Source of the DNA: an uncultured Rhodospirillales bacterium
GTDB taxonomy: Bacteria; Pseudomonadota; Alphaproteobacteria; CACIAM-22H2
DNA: 64,000 nucleotides
Direction of reading: 5' to 3'
NCBI GenBank assembly: GCA_937926175.1
Contig: CALANV010000008.1
Location: 93,298 to 157,297, forward strand
Part shown: piece after piece, positions 17,326 to 27,133 of the stretch
Layout of the letters: each line of letters starts with the position of its first letter
How positions within the stretch are numbered: the stretch's first letter is position 1
Notes under the pieces: generated by a model
What the model was told of the DNA's origin: nothing
The model's input: the letters and a program-made list of their open reading frames with translations, nothing else
Databases searched by the model: none
Translations under genes and position numbers: made by a program

Positions 17326-18272
17326 GTCCGTTGGCCCCGCAGCCGCGGGTCGATCAGGGTGTAGAGCACGTCGACCGCGAAGTTGATGAAGATCACCATC
17401 GCCGCCAGCAGCAGCACGATGTCGCGTACGACGATCAGGTCGCGTTGGGCGATCGCCTGAAAGACGAGCCGGCCCAGACCCGGCAGGTAGAACACGTTCT
17501 CGATGATGATCGCACCGGCGAGCAGGAACGAGAACTGCAGCCCCATGATCGTGACGACGGGAATGAGCGCGTTGCGCAGCACGTGGCGGCGCAGCGTCGC
17601 GGCGCGCGTCAATCCCTTGGCGCGGGCGGTGCGCACGTAGTCCTCGCCCAACGCGTCGAGCACGGCGGAGCGGGTCACGCGGGCGAGAATGGCGGCCTGC
17701 GGCAGCGCCAGCGAGATCGCCGGCAGCGCGAGTGCCGCGAACGCGGCACCGATGCCGGCCTGCCAGCCGGGAAATCCGCCCGAGGGAAGCCAGCCGAGCG
17801 TCACCGAGAACAGCAGAACGAGGAGCAGCGCGAACCAGAAGTTCGGCACGGCCACGCCGATCTGGCTGAAGACCATGATACCGGCATCGGCCGGACGGTC
17901 GTGCCGTGCTGCCGCGAGGATGCCGAGCGGCAGCGCGATCGCGGTCGAGAGTGCGATCGACAACAGCGCGAGCGGCACCGTGATCGTCAGGCGCTCGGCG
18001 ATGAGCCCGGCGACCGGCACGCGATAGGTGTAGCTGATGCCGAGATCGCCCTGCAGAAGGTCGATGATCCAGGTCGCGAAACGCACCGGCGCCGGGCGGT
18101 CGAGGCCGAGTTCGGTGCGCAATGCGGCGAGCGTCTCCGGTGTCGCCTGCACGCCCAGCATCACGGCCGCCGGATCGCCGGGCAACACTTCCATGACGAC
18201 GAACACCACCACCGCCGCCGCCAGCAGCGTGAGGACGAGGCCGATGACGCGGCGGACAAGGAGTGCGAGCAT
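17322..18272 (-). CDS. Peptide ABC transporter permease (DppB type)
   Basis: A 316-residue inner-membrane permease. It starts with a hydrophobic helix (RVIGLVLTLLAAAVVVFVVM) and LPGDPAAVMLG, the classical DppB N-terminus. The EAA loop DYVRTARAKGLTRAATLRRHV follows the central helices. The C-terminus ends VLYTLIDPRLRGQRT, another family hallmark. It forms the channel with the DppC-type permease. It lies 140 bp downstream of the substrate-binding protein gene. Confidence 0.93.
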   Translation of the reverse strand: MLALLVRRVIGLVLTLLAAAVVVFVVMEVLPGDPAAVMLGVQATPETLAALRTELGLDRPAPVRFATWIIDLLQGDLGISYTYRVPVAGLIAERLTITVPLALLSIALSTAIALPLGILAAARHDRPADAGIMVFSQIGVAVPNFWFALLLVLLFSVTLGWLPSGGFPGWQAGIGAAFAALALPAISLALPQAAILARVTRSAVLDALGEDYVRTARAKGLTRAATLRRHVLRNALIPVVTIMGLQFSFLLAGAIIIENVFYLPGLGRLVFQAIAQRDLIVVRDIVLLLAAMVIFINFAVDVLYTLIDPRLRGQRT

Positions 18273-18412
18273 CGGGTCAGGTCGCGACCGCCTGTTTCAG
18301 GCTGCCATGTTCGCGTGCCTTTGGATTCGATCCAAGGGCGCGGTTATCCGGATCGGATCTGCGGTTCAAGCCCGCGGGTAACGGAACATGGGACACGAAC
18401 CGTGCACGCAAT

Positions 18413-19891
18413 TCACCGCTTCCAGGACAGTTCTGCGATCGGGTTCGCCGGCAGCGGCCAGTTCTCCCACATGCCCGTCAGATTGACGTTCCAGACGCCG
18501 ATCTTGGGCAACTGGAACAGGAAGACGTTGACCGCGTCCGTCGTCAGCATGCGCTGCGCCTCGCCATAGAGGCGGTTGCGCTCCGCCTCGTCCATGGTCG
18601 TGCCGATCTTCGCCATCAGGGCGTTGAAGGCCGGGTTGCGGTACTGGAAATAGTAGTCGTCGCGCGCATAGATGCCGATGTCGAGCGGTTCGGTGTGCGC
18701 GATGATCGTCAGGTCGTAGTTCTTGTTGCGGAACACCTGATCGAGCCACTGCGCGAACTCGATCGGCTCGATCGAAACCTTGATGCCGACCTGTGCAAGC
18801 TGCGCGGCGATGATCTCGCCCGAACGGCGCGCATAGGGCGGCGGCGGCAGGCGCAGCGTCGCGTTGAAGCCGTTGGGGTGCCCAGCCTCGGCAAGCAGCG
18901 CCCGCGCCCGTGCTGGGTCGTAGGGATAGGTTCCGGTCAGGTCGACATAGGCCGGGTGATTCGGCGAGAAATGCGTGCCGATCGGCGTGCCGTAGCCCGA
19001 CACGGCGCCGTCGATCACCGCCATGCGATCGATCGCGTGGGCGATGGCGCGGCGGACGCGCACGTCGTTGAAGGGCGGCTTCGCGTTGTTGATGGCAAGG
19101 ATCGTCTCGCCCTCGGTATTGCCGACGACGACCTTCAGGTTCGCATCGTTTTTGAGCTGATCCGCGGCTTCCTGTGCGGCGAGGTTCGACAGCGCGTCGA
19201 CGTCGCCGGCGCGGATTGCGGCGACCTGCGCCTGCGGGTCGGAAATGAACCTGAAGGTAGCCCGGCTGATCGCCGGAATCCGGGCCCAGTAGGCATCGTT
19301 GCGCACGAGCTCGACGCGATCGCCGCGGACCCAGCGTTCGAAGCGGTACGGGCCGGTACCGATCGGCTTGGTGCGGTTTTCGGCGACCGTCTCCGGCGCG
19401 AAGATCACGGCGTCGCCCCAGGCGAGTCCGTAAAGGAAGTTCCCCGTCGGTTCCTTGAGCGTGATCACTACCGTGTAGCGGTCGGGCGTCTCGATGCGTG
19501 CGATCGGCGCAAAGATCCATTTCTGCGCGTTCGTCGAATCGGGCGCCATCGCCCGCTCGAAGGTGAACTTCACGTCGGCGGCGTCGAAGTCGCTGCCGTC
19601 GTGGAACTTGACGCCGCGCCGCAGACGGAACGTGTAGGTCAGGTTGTCGGGCGAGACCGTCCAGCTTTCCGCAAGCAGCGGCTGGAGCTTGCCGTCACGG
19701 TCGATGCGCAGCAGGCCCTCGTAGATGTTGAGATACGTGACCTCGCGGATCGCCTGCGCGGCCCCGGTGGTCGGATCGAGCGTGGGCGGCTCGAGCGTCT
19801 GTCCGATCGTCACGGAGTCCTTCTGGGCGTGCGCGGCAAAAGGCCAGATGACGAGAAGCGTCAGTAGAACGGCACGTGCGAGACGGGACAC
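18413..19891 (-). CDS. Peptide ABC transporter substrate-binding protein
   Basis: A 492-residue periplasmic binding protein (SBP family 5), close to the usual 500-530. The signal peptide runs SRLARAVLLTLLVIWPFAAHAQ. Family blocks include LEPPTLDPTTGAAQA, GLLRIDRDGKLQPLLAESW, YTFRLRRGVKFHDGSDFDA and DVKFTFERAMAP. I chose the GTG start at 19891 because GGGGAGG lies 7 bp upstream; the frame continues upstream to an ATG at 19924 without a good ribosome binding site. It heads the importer genes and probably binds short peptides, though nucleoside- or opine-like ligands cannot be excluded. Confidence 0.92.
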   Translation of the reverse strand: MSRLARAVLLTLLVIWPFAAHAQKDSVTIGQTLEPPTLDPTTGAAQAIREVTYLNIYEGLLRIDRDGKLQPLLAESWTVSPDNLTYTFRLRRGVKFHDGSDFDAADVKFTFERAMAPDSTNAQKWIFAPIARIETPDRYTVVITLKEPTGNFLYGLAWGDAVIFAPETVAENRTKPIGTGPYRFERWVRGDRVELVRNDAYWARIPAISRATFRFISDPQAQVAAIRAGDVDALSNLAAQEAADQLKNDANLKVVVGNTEGETILAINNAKPPFNDVRVRRAIAHAIDRMAVIDGAVSGYGTPIGTHFSPNHPAYVDLTGTYPYDPARARALLAEAGHPNGFNATLRLPPPPYARRSGEIIAAQLAQVGIKVSIEPIEFAQWLDQVFRNKNYDLTIIAHTEPLDIGIYARDDYYFQYRNPAFNALMAKIGTTMDEAERNRLYGEAQRMLTTDAVNVFLFQLPKIGVWNVNLTGMWENWPLPANPIAELSWKR

Positions 19892-20000
19892 GGCTGAGCC
19901 TCCCCAAGGTAATTCGGCGCGCAAAGACTAGCCCGACAATAGCCGCGCTTCCAGCTTGCCTGCCAGCCTGGAAGCGGCCGGCATCATGCCGGTTCGGGCC

Positions 20001-20567
20001 TCAGGCGGCGATGGATTTCGCCGGCCTGGGCTGGACGGCGGGCGCGAGTTCGTCAGGCAAATCCTCGAACAGCTCGTCGATATCCGGTTCCGGGGACACT
20101 GCGCCGACATCCGTGCTCTCGTCGCACACGGCCGATGCTTCGTCTTCGAGGGTGGCGGCCGATTCGTGCGCATCGCGAACATCCGCCGTGTCGGTGACGT
20201 CGTCCGCCGCACGCCAGCGTGTGCGCGCCTTCTGCTGTCCGAACGTCTCGAGCAGCGCGGCCTGCTCCATCGTGACGCCCAGCTTTTCAGCGTAGTCCGT
20301 CAGCGGGCGTCCTTCATAGGCGAACTGCCGCGCGATGGCGCAGCGGCGCTGCACGTCGCTCTTGAAGACCGGTCCGGACCGCTTGTAGGCGAACGTGTCG
20401 AGGAAGGTGCGCACATAGCGTAAGTCCCGCTCGAAATCCTCGGGCAGACGAAAACGCAGATAGCCGGCGATCAACCGTACGAAATCGAGCTCGCGCCGGG
20501 TCGGCAGGGCGATGCCCGCCCGATCAGTGGCACGTTTGACCGGCTTTCGGCGCTTGGTCTTCGACAT
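20001..20567 (-). CDS. Hypothetical protein
   Basis: A 188-residue protein I do not recognise. The N-terminus is strongly basic (SKTKRRKPVKRATDR). The middle (residues 25-115) is helical with many aromatic and Arg residues (YLRFRLPEDFERDLRYVRTF). The C-terminal third is acidic and low in complexity, rich in Asp, Glu and Ala. There is no signal peptide or membrane segment. It sits in the middle of the leftward peptidase/transporter cluster, but with gaps on both sides, so it may be independent. Confidence 0.6.
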   Translation of the reverse strand: MSKTKRRKPVKRATDRAGIALPTRRELDFVRLIAGYLRFRLPEDFERDLRYVRTFLDTFAYKRSGPVFKSDVQRRCAIARQFAYEGRPLTDYAEKLGVTMEQAALLETFGQQKARTRWRAADDVTDTADVRDAHESAATLEDEASAVCDESTDVGAVSPEPDIDELFEDLPDELAPAVQPRPAKSIAA

Positions 20568-20635
20568 CTAGCGTAGCAATTCCCAGCTCTATACAGCATA
20601 TGGGGCTTGCGCCGATCTGCAAGGCGCTTGCGCCA

Positions 20636-21583
20636 TCAGGGCAGGCGGCTGATGCGCGTCGAGAGCCGGGTGAGCAGCGCATCGGCATCGACGCGCTCGA
20701 TCACCAGCGCATTGGGCGGCCGTCGCATCGTGCCCCAGCGGTCGACGACGGTGCGTCCCATCGTGAGCTCGCCCGCCGTCTCGACCGCCACGTAACATTC
20801 CGTTCCGGCGAACAGCTCGGGCCAGAGCAGATAGCCGATCACGCAGGGATCGTGCAGCGGCACGCCGCGGCCCTTGTGGCGGCGAAGGTGGCGCGTCCTG
20901 GTCGCATGGCCGTACATGCCGCCGATCATCCGACCGGCATGCGTACCGAGCGCGAGCATGCGGTCGGCCCAGGCCGCCGTCGCCAGGACCTGATGCGTCG
21001 CTTCGAGCGGCAGCATCACGATCGGCACGCCCGCCGCGAATACGGCGGCCGCCGCATGCGGGTCGGCATAGATGTTGAACTCGGCAGACGGGGTGATGTT
21101 GCCGAGTCCGATCGCACCACCCATCAGCACGATCTCGCGGATCTTCGGCTTGATCTCGGGTGTCCGCACCAGCGCGGTCGCGATGTTGGTGAGCGGCCCG
21201 AGTGCGCACAGCGTGAGGCCGCGGTTCGGGGCCTCGGTCGCGGCGCGAATGATGACATCGACCGCGTGGGCCTTCCCGGGCATCAATTGCGGTATCGGCA
21301 GGTTCGCCCCGTCGAGTCCGCTTTCCCCGTGGACATGTGCGGCCGTTACCGGCGCACGCTGCCACGGCGCATCGCAGCCGGCATGAACCGGCACGTCCGT
21401 TCGTCCGGCGAGTTCCAGCAGCGCGCATGCGTTTCGCGTCACGACGTCGAGCGGCATGTTGCCGGCGACGGTCGTGATCGCGCGTATGTCGAGCGCTTCC
21501 GGGGCGGCGAGCGCGAGCAGGATCGCGACCGCGTCGTCCTGGCCCGGATCGGTGTCGATGATGATCGTCCGTGGCGCGTCCAC
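20636..21583 (-). CDS. Nucleoside hydrolase (IunH family)
   Basis: A 315-residue ribonucleoside hydrolase that releases a base from a nucleoside. The Ca-binding Asp cluster is intact at the N-terminus: IIIDTDPGQDDAVAILLAL. Downstream blocks are GPLTNIATALVRTPEI, EIVLMGGAIGLGNITPSAEFNIYADPHAA and LHDPCVIGYLL, covering the other metal and ribose ligands. The GTG start at 21583 follows one base after the P1 peptidase stop. Released base could be salvaged through gpt at 12626, but that is inference. Confidence 0.93.
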   Translation of the reverse strand: MDAPRTIIIDTDPGQDDAVAILLALAAPEALDIRAITTVAGNMPLDVVTRNACALLELAGRTDVPVHAGCDAPWQRAPVTAAHVHGESGLDGANLPIPQLMPGKAHAVDVIIRAATEAPNRGLTLCALGPLTNIATALVRTPEIKPKIREIVLMGGAIGLGNITPSAEFNIYADPHAAAAVFAAGVPIVMLPLEATHQVLATAAWADRMLALGTHAGRMIGGMYGHATRTRHLRRHKGRGVPLHDPCVIGYLLWPELFAGTECYVAVETAGELTMGRTVVDRWGTMRRPPNALVIERVDADALLTRLSTRISRLP

Positions 21584-21584
21584 G

Positions 21585-22583
21585 TCAGCCCCACAGCGAA
21601 CGATAGGACTGCAGCGCGCCGAGATCGCGTGCTGCGTAGACGCCGCGGGCGATGGCACGGGCGAGGCAGTCGGCGGCGAGCGAGCCGAGCCGGGCAAGGT
21701 CGGCGGGACCCCTGATGGACCGCACGCCGGTAGCGAGTACGAACACGGTGTCGCCGTCGAACGGCGTGTGTACCGGCCGAATCGCGCGTGCAAACCCGTC
21801 CTGCGCCATCAGCGCGACGCGATGCGCCTCGGCCTTGTCGAGCACTGCGTTGACTGCGACGACGGCAATGGTCGTGTTCGCGCCGGGCAGCATGATGGAC
21901 TGCGGGGGCGTGTCGGGATTGATGCGCGTGCCCGGCGCCGGTGCACCGTGGCCGCCGAACTCGGCGTCCTGCTCCAACCCTGCTGCCCAGAACCGGTCGG
22001 TACCGGGAACCAGCACGCTGCCCGAACAGTTGACCGCCGCCAGCGCGCCGACCTCGAAGCCGTCGTCAGTCACCCACGACGCGCTGCCGAGCCCGCCTTT
22101 CAGCCCGCCCGCCCGTGCCCCGTAGCCGGCACCGGCATTGCCCAACTTGAATTCGCGGGCGGCATTCGACAGCGCCTTGAGGCCCAGTCGCCGGTAGGGC
22201 GGCGTCATGCCCCAATTCTTGTCGCCGCCGTTCAACAGATCGAACAGGATCGCCGCCGGCACGATCGGCACGACCGCGCTCCGGACGTGGAAGCCGCGAC
22301 CTTGCGCGGCCAGTGCGTTCGTGACCGCGGCCGCGGCGTCGAGCCCGAAGACCGAGCCGCCCGCCAACACGATCGCATCGACACGGTCGACGAGACAGCT
22401 TGGATCGAGCAGATCGGTTTCGCGCGTGCCCGGTGCACCGCCGGTCACGGCGACGGCCGCCATGGCGGGGCGATCGGGCACGACCACCGTGACACCCGTG
22501 CGGACGCGGCGATCCTCGGCGTTGCCGACCCTGATGCCGGCGACGTCGGTAATCAGGTTGCGGCGCGGTCGTCGTCGGGTCAC
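21585..22583 (-). CDS. P1 family peptidase (DmpA/BapA-like)
   Basis: A 332-residue Ntn-hydrolase-like aminopeptidase or amidase that self-processes in known members. It opens NLITDVAGIRVGNAED, then VTGGAPGTRETDLLDP and VLAGGSVFGLDAAAAV. The glycine-rich block LGNAGAGYGARAGGLKGGLG and the segment GANTTIAVVAVNA, where the autocatalytic nucleophile (Thr or Ser) is expected, are present. The GTG start overlaps the M20 stop (GTGA, 22580-22583), so translation is coupled. Known members cleave N-terminal residues from D- or beta-amino-acid peptides, which would fit the nearby importer. Confidence 0.88.
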   Translation of the reverse strand: MTRRRPRRNLITDVAGIRVGNAEDRRVRTGVTVVVPDRPAMAAVAVTGGAPGTRETDLLDPSCLVDRVDAIVLAGGSVFGLDAAAAVTNALAAQGRGFHVRSAVVPIVPAAILFDLLNGGDKNWGMTPPYRRLGLKALSNAAREFKLGNAGAGYGARAGGLKGGLGSASWVTDDGFEVGALAAVNCSGSVLVPGTDRFWAAGLEQDAEFGGHGAPAPGTRINPDTPPQSIMLPGANTTIAVVAVNAVLDKAEAHRVALMAQDGFARAIRPVHTPFDGDTVFVLATGVRSIRGPADLARLGSLAADCLARAIARGVYAARDLGALQSYRSLWG

Positions 22584-23878
22584 GCGAGCGGCACGCCGAG
22601 CAGGCGCAGCGTGGCGGCGGCCATCACCTTCGCCGAGGCCACCATGTCGTCGATGGCGACGAACTCGTCCGGCTGGTGGGCGAGCTCGAGCAGCCCCGGT
22701 CCGTAGGCGACGCAATCATGCAGGTGGCCGATGCGGGCGATGTGTTTCTGGTCGTATGTGCCGGGCGAGGCGATGTGCGCCGCCGGGCGGCCGAGCACGC
22801 GCTCGATCGCCGCATCGAGCGCGCGGACGACGGGGGCATCCGGCGACGTCATCGTCGGCTCGAACGTCATGATGTCGCGGATGCGATAGGAAAGGCCCGG
22901 CCGTTCGCGCACGGTCCGCTCCAGGAGATCGACGATCTCGCGCCGCACGTCCTCGAGCCTCTCCTCGATCAGGAAACGGCGATCGATGACCAGCCGGCAG
23001 GAGTCGGCGACGAGCGGCGCCGGCAATCCGTCATGATCTTCGGCGAGGCCGCCGTGAATCGCATTGTAGTTCAGCGTCGATGCGCGCGCACCGTCCGGCA
23101 CGACCGGCATGGCGGTACGGCGTGCCTGGAGCGCGGGATAAAGCTCGGTCTCGACTGCGGCAAGGAAGGCCGCCATGCCGCGGATCGCGCTGACGCCCAG
23201 AAACGGCATCGAGCCGTGGGCAATGCGGCCCTTCATCTCGATCTCGGCCCACCACACGCCGCGGTGACCGAGACAGACGCGATCGACCTGGAGCGGTTCG
23301 GGAATGATCACATGGTCGACGCGGGGCGCCGAGAAGTAGCCGCGCTCGGCGAGCCACGCGACGCCGCCGTAGCCGCCCGACTCCTCGTCGACCGTGCCCG
23401 AGATCTCGATTGCGCCGGGGAAGGGAATGCCTTCGGCGAGGATTGCCTCCACTGCAATGATCGCGGCGGCGATTCCGCCTTTCATGTCGCAGGTGCCGCG
23501 GCCGAAGATCTTGCCGTCGCGGACGGTGCCGGCGAACGGGTCGACGGTCCAGCCGGCGCCAGGCGCTACCACGTCGATGTGGCCATTGAAATGCACGCAG
23601 GGGCCGGGACTCCGGCCTTCGAGGCGCGCGACGATGTTGGTCCGCGGATAGCGCGGTGTATCGCCGCGTGCACCGGTTGCGCGCAGATACTCGACGCGGA
23701 AGCCGCGCGGCGCGAGACGCCGGCCGATCAGCTCCGCGCAATCGGTATAGGCCTCGCCCGGCGGGTTGACGGTCGGAATGCGGACGAGCGCCTGCGTCAG
23801 GGCGACGAGTTCGTCACGACTCTGATCGATGCGGGCAAAGAGGCGGGCGAGACGATCGGATGCCGGAGTCGCGGTCAT
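22580..23878 (-). CDS. M20 family metallodeacylase (ArgE/DapE-like)
   Basis: A 432-residue zinc hydrolase. The metal site is visible as HFNGHIDVV (His and catalytic Asp), GRGTCDMKGG (bridging Asp) and TVDEESGGYGG (catalytic Glu pair), with the dimerisation domain around residues 190-310. Substrates of the family are N-acyl amino acids or dipeptides; the precise one cannot be read from sequence. It is the first gene of the leftward cluster and overlaps the P1 peptidase gene by 4 bp. Two hydrolases coupled to a dipeptide importer suggest use of an unusual acylated or peptide nutrient. Confidence 0.9.
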   Translation of the reverse strand: MTATPASDRLARLFARIDQSRDELVALTQALVRIPTVNPPGEAYTDCAELIGRRLAPRGFRVEYLRATGARGDTPRYPRTNIVARLEGRSPGPCVHFNGHIDVVAPGAGWTVDPFAGTVRDGKIFGRGTCDMKGGIAAAIIAVEAILAEGIPFPGAIEISGTVDEESGGYGGVAWLAERGYFSAPRVDHVIIPEPLQVDRVCLGHRGVWWAEIEMKGRIAHGSMPFLGVSAIRGMAAFLAAVETELYPALQARRTAMPVVPDGARASTLNYNAIHGGLAEDHDGLPAPLVADSCRLVIDRRFLIEERLEDVRREIVDLLERTVRERPGLSYRIRDIMTFEPTMTSPDAPVVRALDAAIERVLGRPAAHIASPGTYDQKHIARIGHLHDCVAYGPGLLELAHQPDEFVAIDDMVASAKVMAAATLRLLGVPLA

Positions 23879-24343
23879 GACGACGAGGCTATGCAGTCCG
23901 CGCGATTGCGGTCAATGCCGGACGACGGTCGGCAGGGGGCGCTGGCGGATGCAGGGGGCATGGGGTCGCGGCCGGGCACGCGCGACGGCGTATCGGCAAT
24001 GCCGTCCCGACCATCGGACGGCGCCCTGCATCATGCCGGTTCGTGTGCCCATGTTCGCGATTTCGAAGGCGCGGTGCACACGCCTCGCGTGTAGCAATCG
24101 CGGCATCGGTCCATGACAGGTGGCGTCCCGATCCCGAACGGCGTGCGGTCAGAGCGGCGGCCGCGGCTCGAATCCCAATCGGCGGGAACGAACTGACCGA
24201 AAGAATCGCCATCGCCGTCATCACACCCATGACTTTCGTCGCAACCCTTTGCTATGAGTAGCTTAACGGACCGAACGTCCATACCTGAGGGTGCGTCGCA
24301 ATGCGGGGTGCGGGACGAACGGTCGTGCAAAGGGATTTCGGCG
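23879..24343. other. Divergent intergenic region, no gene seen
   Basis: This 465-bp gap separates the leftward M20 gene from the rightward ggt gene and should contain both promoters. Open frames here are short and lack protein-like composition. The frame of ggt remains open up to 24254, so a longer precursor cannot be fully excluded. No clear operator or hairpin was found. Confidence 0.45.
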
Positions 24344-26131
24344 ATGCTTGCCTGGAAGGCCGCTCGCGCCGTTCTGCGGGCGAAGAGCTTCGTTGTGCTG
24401 CTGCTTGGTCTGGTGGCAGCGGATCCGTCGGCGTGGGCACAGGTCCGGCCACAGCCGGAAGGGCCCAGCGGCTACACGGAAAAGAAGGTTGCGCTTGGCA
24501 CACGGCACATGGCGGTCGCGGCGCATCCGCTGGCGGCGGCGGCCGGCCGTGACATCCTGCGCATGGGGGGCAGCGCCGTCGACGCTGCCATAGCCATGCA
24601 GATGGTCCTCAACGTCGTCGAGCCGCAATCCTCGGGGATCGGCGGCGGCGGCTTCCTCGTCCACTACGACGCGTCGACCAGGACGATCACCACTTTCGAC
24701 GGTCGCGAGACGGCCCCGATGGGGGTCGGGCCGGATCTGTTCCTTGATGCCGATGGCAAACCGTTGTCGTTTGCGGAGGCATCCGTCGGAGGCATCGCGG
24801 TCGGCGTCCCGGGCCTGCTGCGCATGCTCGAGCTGGCGCACAAGGCCCATGGCCGCCTGCCCTGGGCGCGCCTGTTCGAGCCGGCGGTGCAGATTGCGAA
24901 GGATGGCTTCCCGGTCAGTCCGCGCCTGCATAAGCTGATCGCCGACGACAAGCAGCTCGCAGAGTATCCCGCGACGGCAGCGTATTTCTACGACAAGGAC
25001 GGCAAACCGCGGGCCGTCGGCGACCGGCTGGTCAATGAGGAGCTGGCGGAGACGTTGCGCATCGTGGCGGCGGGCGGCGCCGATGCCTTCTATACCGGCG
25101 CGATCGCACGCGACATCGTCGCCGCCGTTCAGACAACGGGGGCGCGGCCCGGCCGCCTGACCCTCGACGATCTTGCGAGCTACCAGGCCGTTCAGCGTGA
25201 ACCCGTCTGTGGCATCTACCGGATCTATCGCGTCTGCGGCATGGGGCCGCCATCGTCGGGCGGCATCGCCATCGTGCAGGCGCTCGGTGTCCTCGACCGT
25301 TTCGATCTCAAGTCGTTCGCCGCCAACTCCGCCGCGGCGGTCCACCTCATCAGCGAGGCGAGCCGTCTCGCTTTTGCCGATCGCAATTACTACGTCGCCG
25401 ATCCGGCGTTCGTCGACGTGCCGGTCGAGGCGTTGACGCAGCCCCGTTACCTGCGTCAGCGCGCCCGGCTCGTCTCGATCGATCAGACGATGGGGCGTGC
25501 CGAGCCCGGCCGGCCCGACGGCATCACGCTCGACCGGCGGCGGCGTCAGGATATGACGATCGAAATGCCCGGCACCACGCATATCGCCGCGGTCGATGCC
25601 GCCGGCAATGCGGTGGCACTCACCAGCAGCATCGAGCAGGCCTTCGGTAGCCGGGTCTTCGTGCGCGGCTTTCTTCTGAACAATCAGTTGACCGATTTCG
25701 CCTTCGTGCCGCGCGCCGGCACGCGCGACGTCGCCAACCGGGTGGAGCCCGGCAAACGGCCGCGCTCGTCGATGGCGCCGACCATCGTCACGGACCGCAC
25801 GGGGCAGCTCGTTCTCACCGTCGGTTCGCCGGGCGGGGCGCGGATCATTCCCTATGTGCTGCAGACGCTGGTCGCCACGCTCGACTGGGGGCTCGACATC
25901 CAGGCCGCGATCAGCCTGCCGCGTCACGCCAACATGAACGGTCCGATCGAACTCGAACGCGGGACACCGATCACGGCGCTTGCCGGCGATCTGCGCGGGC
26001 TTGGCCACACGGTCGAGGTCAAGCCGCTCACGAGCGGCCTGCACGGCATCGCCGTCATTCGTCACGGTGACGCTGTCCAGCTGATGGGCGGCGCCGATCC
26101 CCGGCGCGAAGGCGAGGCGCTGGGCGACTGA
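24344..26131 (+). CDS. ggt: Gamma-glutamyltransferase
   Basis: A periplasmic gamma-glutamyl transpeptidase/hydrolase acting on glutathione and gamma-glutamyl peptides; 595 residues. The start at 24344 gives a good signal peptide (basic WKAARAVLRAKS, hydrophobic core, cleavage after SAWAQ). The Ntn nucleophile is Thr411 in GTTHIAAVDAAGNAV, the site of self-cleavage into large and small subunits. Other hallmarks are GIGGGGFLVHYD, DGRETAP, GPPSSGGIAIVQ, KRPRSSMAPTIV and VGSPGGARII. Gamma-glutamyl products could be taken up by the dipeptide importer, a plausible but unproved link. It is monocistronic in appearance. Confidence 0.95.
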   Translation: MLAWKAARAVLRAKSFVVLLLGLVAADPSAWAQVRPQPEGPSGYTEKKVALGTRHMAVAAHPLAAAAGRDILRMGGSAVDAAIAMQMVLNVVEPQSSGIGGGGFLVHYDASTRTITTFDGRETAPMGVGPDLFLDADGKPLSFAEASVGGIAVGVPGLLRMLELAHKAHGRLPWARLFEPAVQIAKDGFPVSPRLHKLIADDKQLAEYPATAAYFYDKDGKPRAVGDRLVNEELAETLRIVAAGGADAFYTGAIARDIVAAVQTTGARPGRLTLDDLASYQAVQREPVCGIYRIYRVCGMGPPSSGGIAIVQALGVLDRFDLKSFAANSAAAVHLISEASRLAFADRNYYVADPAFVDVPVEALTQPRYLRQRARLVSIDQTMGRAEPGRPDGITLDRRRRQDMTIEMPGTTHIAAVDAAGNAVALTSSIEQAFGSRVFVRGFLLNNQLTDFAFVPRAGTRDVANRVEPGKRPRSSMAPTIVTDRTGQLVLTVGSPGGARIIPYVLQTLVATLDWGLDIQAAISLPRHANMNGPIELERGTPITALAGDLRGLGHTVEVKPLTSGLHGIAVIRHGDAVQLMGGADPRREGEALGD

Positions 26132-26473
26132 CCGGGGCGCGTCGTCCCGACGCGCACGGCGTCGTGGCGGGCCGGGTCACGCCGACCTTTTTCGGCGCCT
26201 TCCCACGAATTGTTCGCATGTCGAGCGTCGCCGTCGATCGGCTGACCACGGCCCGATTCAACTGGTAGCGGCGGCAGGGAACGTCGAAGGCGCGACGGCG
26301 TTCAGGCATGTCCGAATGAAACGGCTGCCGCCGATCTTGCCATACCATCGCGGGATCATTCGTGTCCTGGCGACGTTGCCCGAAGGGTGCCCGCAAGTCA
26401 CCCCGATCGGCCGTCAGGGGCAGCCTGGATCGGCCGGCCATGTATGGACATGCCGGAAGACGTGGAGTGTCCG
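26132..26473. other. Intergenic region, no gene seen
   Basis: This 342-bp stretch after ggt has no convincing coding sequence, RNA gene or terminator. It should carry the promoter of the GNAT gene. Confidence 0.4.
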
Positions 26474-27133
26474 ATGCAGCCCGATGATGGATCTCGACGA
26501 TATCCCATGAGAACGGACGAGCATGCGATCAGCCCCTTGCGTACCGTCATACGCAGGCTATGGCCGGCCGAGGCGCATCAGCTCCGCGATCATCTGCTGC
26601 GCCTCGACATGGATGATCGGATCAAGAGGTTCGGTTGCGCCACGAGCGACGAATGGGTGGTTCGCTACTGCGCCCGGTTCGACTGGTTCCGTTCGGTCGT
26701 CCTGGGGTTCTGGGTCGACGGCGAGCTGCGCGGTGTCGGCGAACTCAAACCTTTCGGGTCGGAATGGCCGCCGGTTGCGGAAATCGCGGTGACGGTCGAG
26801 AAGGCCTTCACCAACCGCGGCGTCGGATCGGAGCTGCTGCGCCGGCTCATTACCGTTGCGCGCAATCGCGGGATCGCAAGGCTGTACATGCTGTGTCTGC
26901 CGGGGAATCGGCAGATCCAGCGGATCGTTCGCAAGTTCGACGCCGTCCTCAACTTTCACGACGACCGGGTCGAGGGCGAGATCGAGCTTCCGTGGCCCGA
27001 TCTTGCCACCTTCGCCAACGAGATCCTCGACGAGGGATGGGCCTTCTTCTGCACCCTGATCGGATGGCGTCACCGGCCCACGGCATTTCCCTGGATGAAA
27101 TTTGCGGCACCCCCTGATCAGGTGCACGCCTGA
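26474..27133 (+). CDS. GNAT family N-acetyltransferase
   Basis: A 219-residue acetyl-CoA-dependent acyltransferase with one GNAT fold. Motif A is clear: VAEIAVTVEKAFTNRGVGSELLRRLITVARNRGI, with the pyrophosphate-binding R/Q-xx-GxG/A form NRGVGSE. The segment LRTVIRRLWPAEAHQLRDHLLRLDMDDRIKRFG at the N-terminus is shared with a family common in alphaproteobacteria. I chose the ATG at 26474 because GGAG lies about 7 bp upstream; ATG at 26507 is an alternative. The acceptor is unknown. Confidence 0.82.
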   Translation: MQPDDGSRRYPMRTDEHAISPLRTVIRRLWPAEAHQLRDHLLRLDMDDRIKRFGCATSDEWVVRYCARFDWFRSVVLGFWVDGELRGVGELKPFGSEWPPVAEIAVTVEKAFTNRGVGSELLRRLITVARNRGIARLYMLCLPGNRQIQRIVRKFDAVLNFHDDRVEGEIELPWPDLATFANEILDEGWAFFCTLIGWRHRPTAFPWMKFAAPPDQVHA

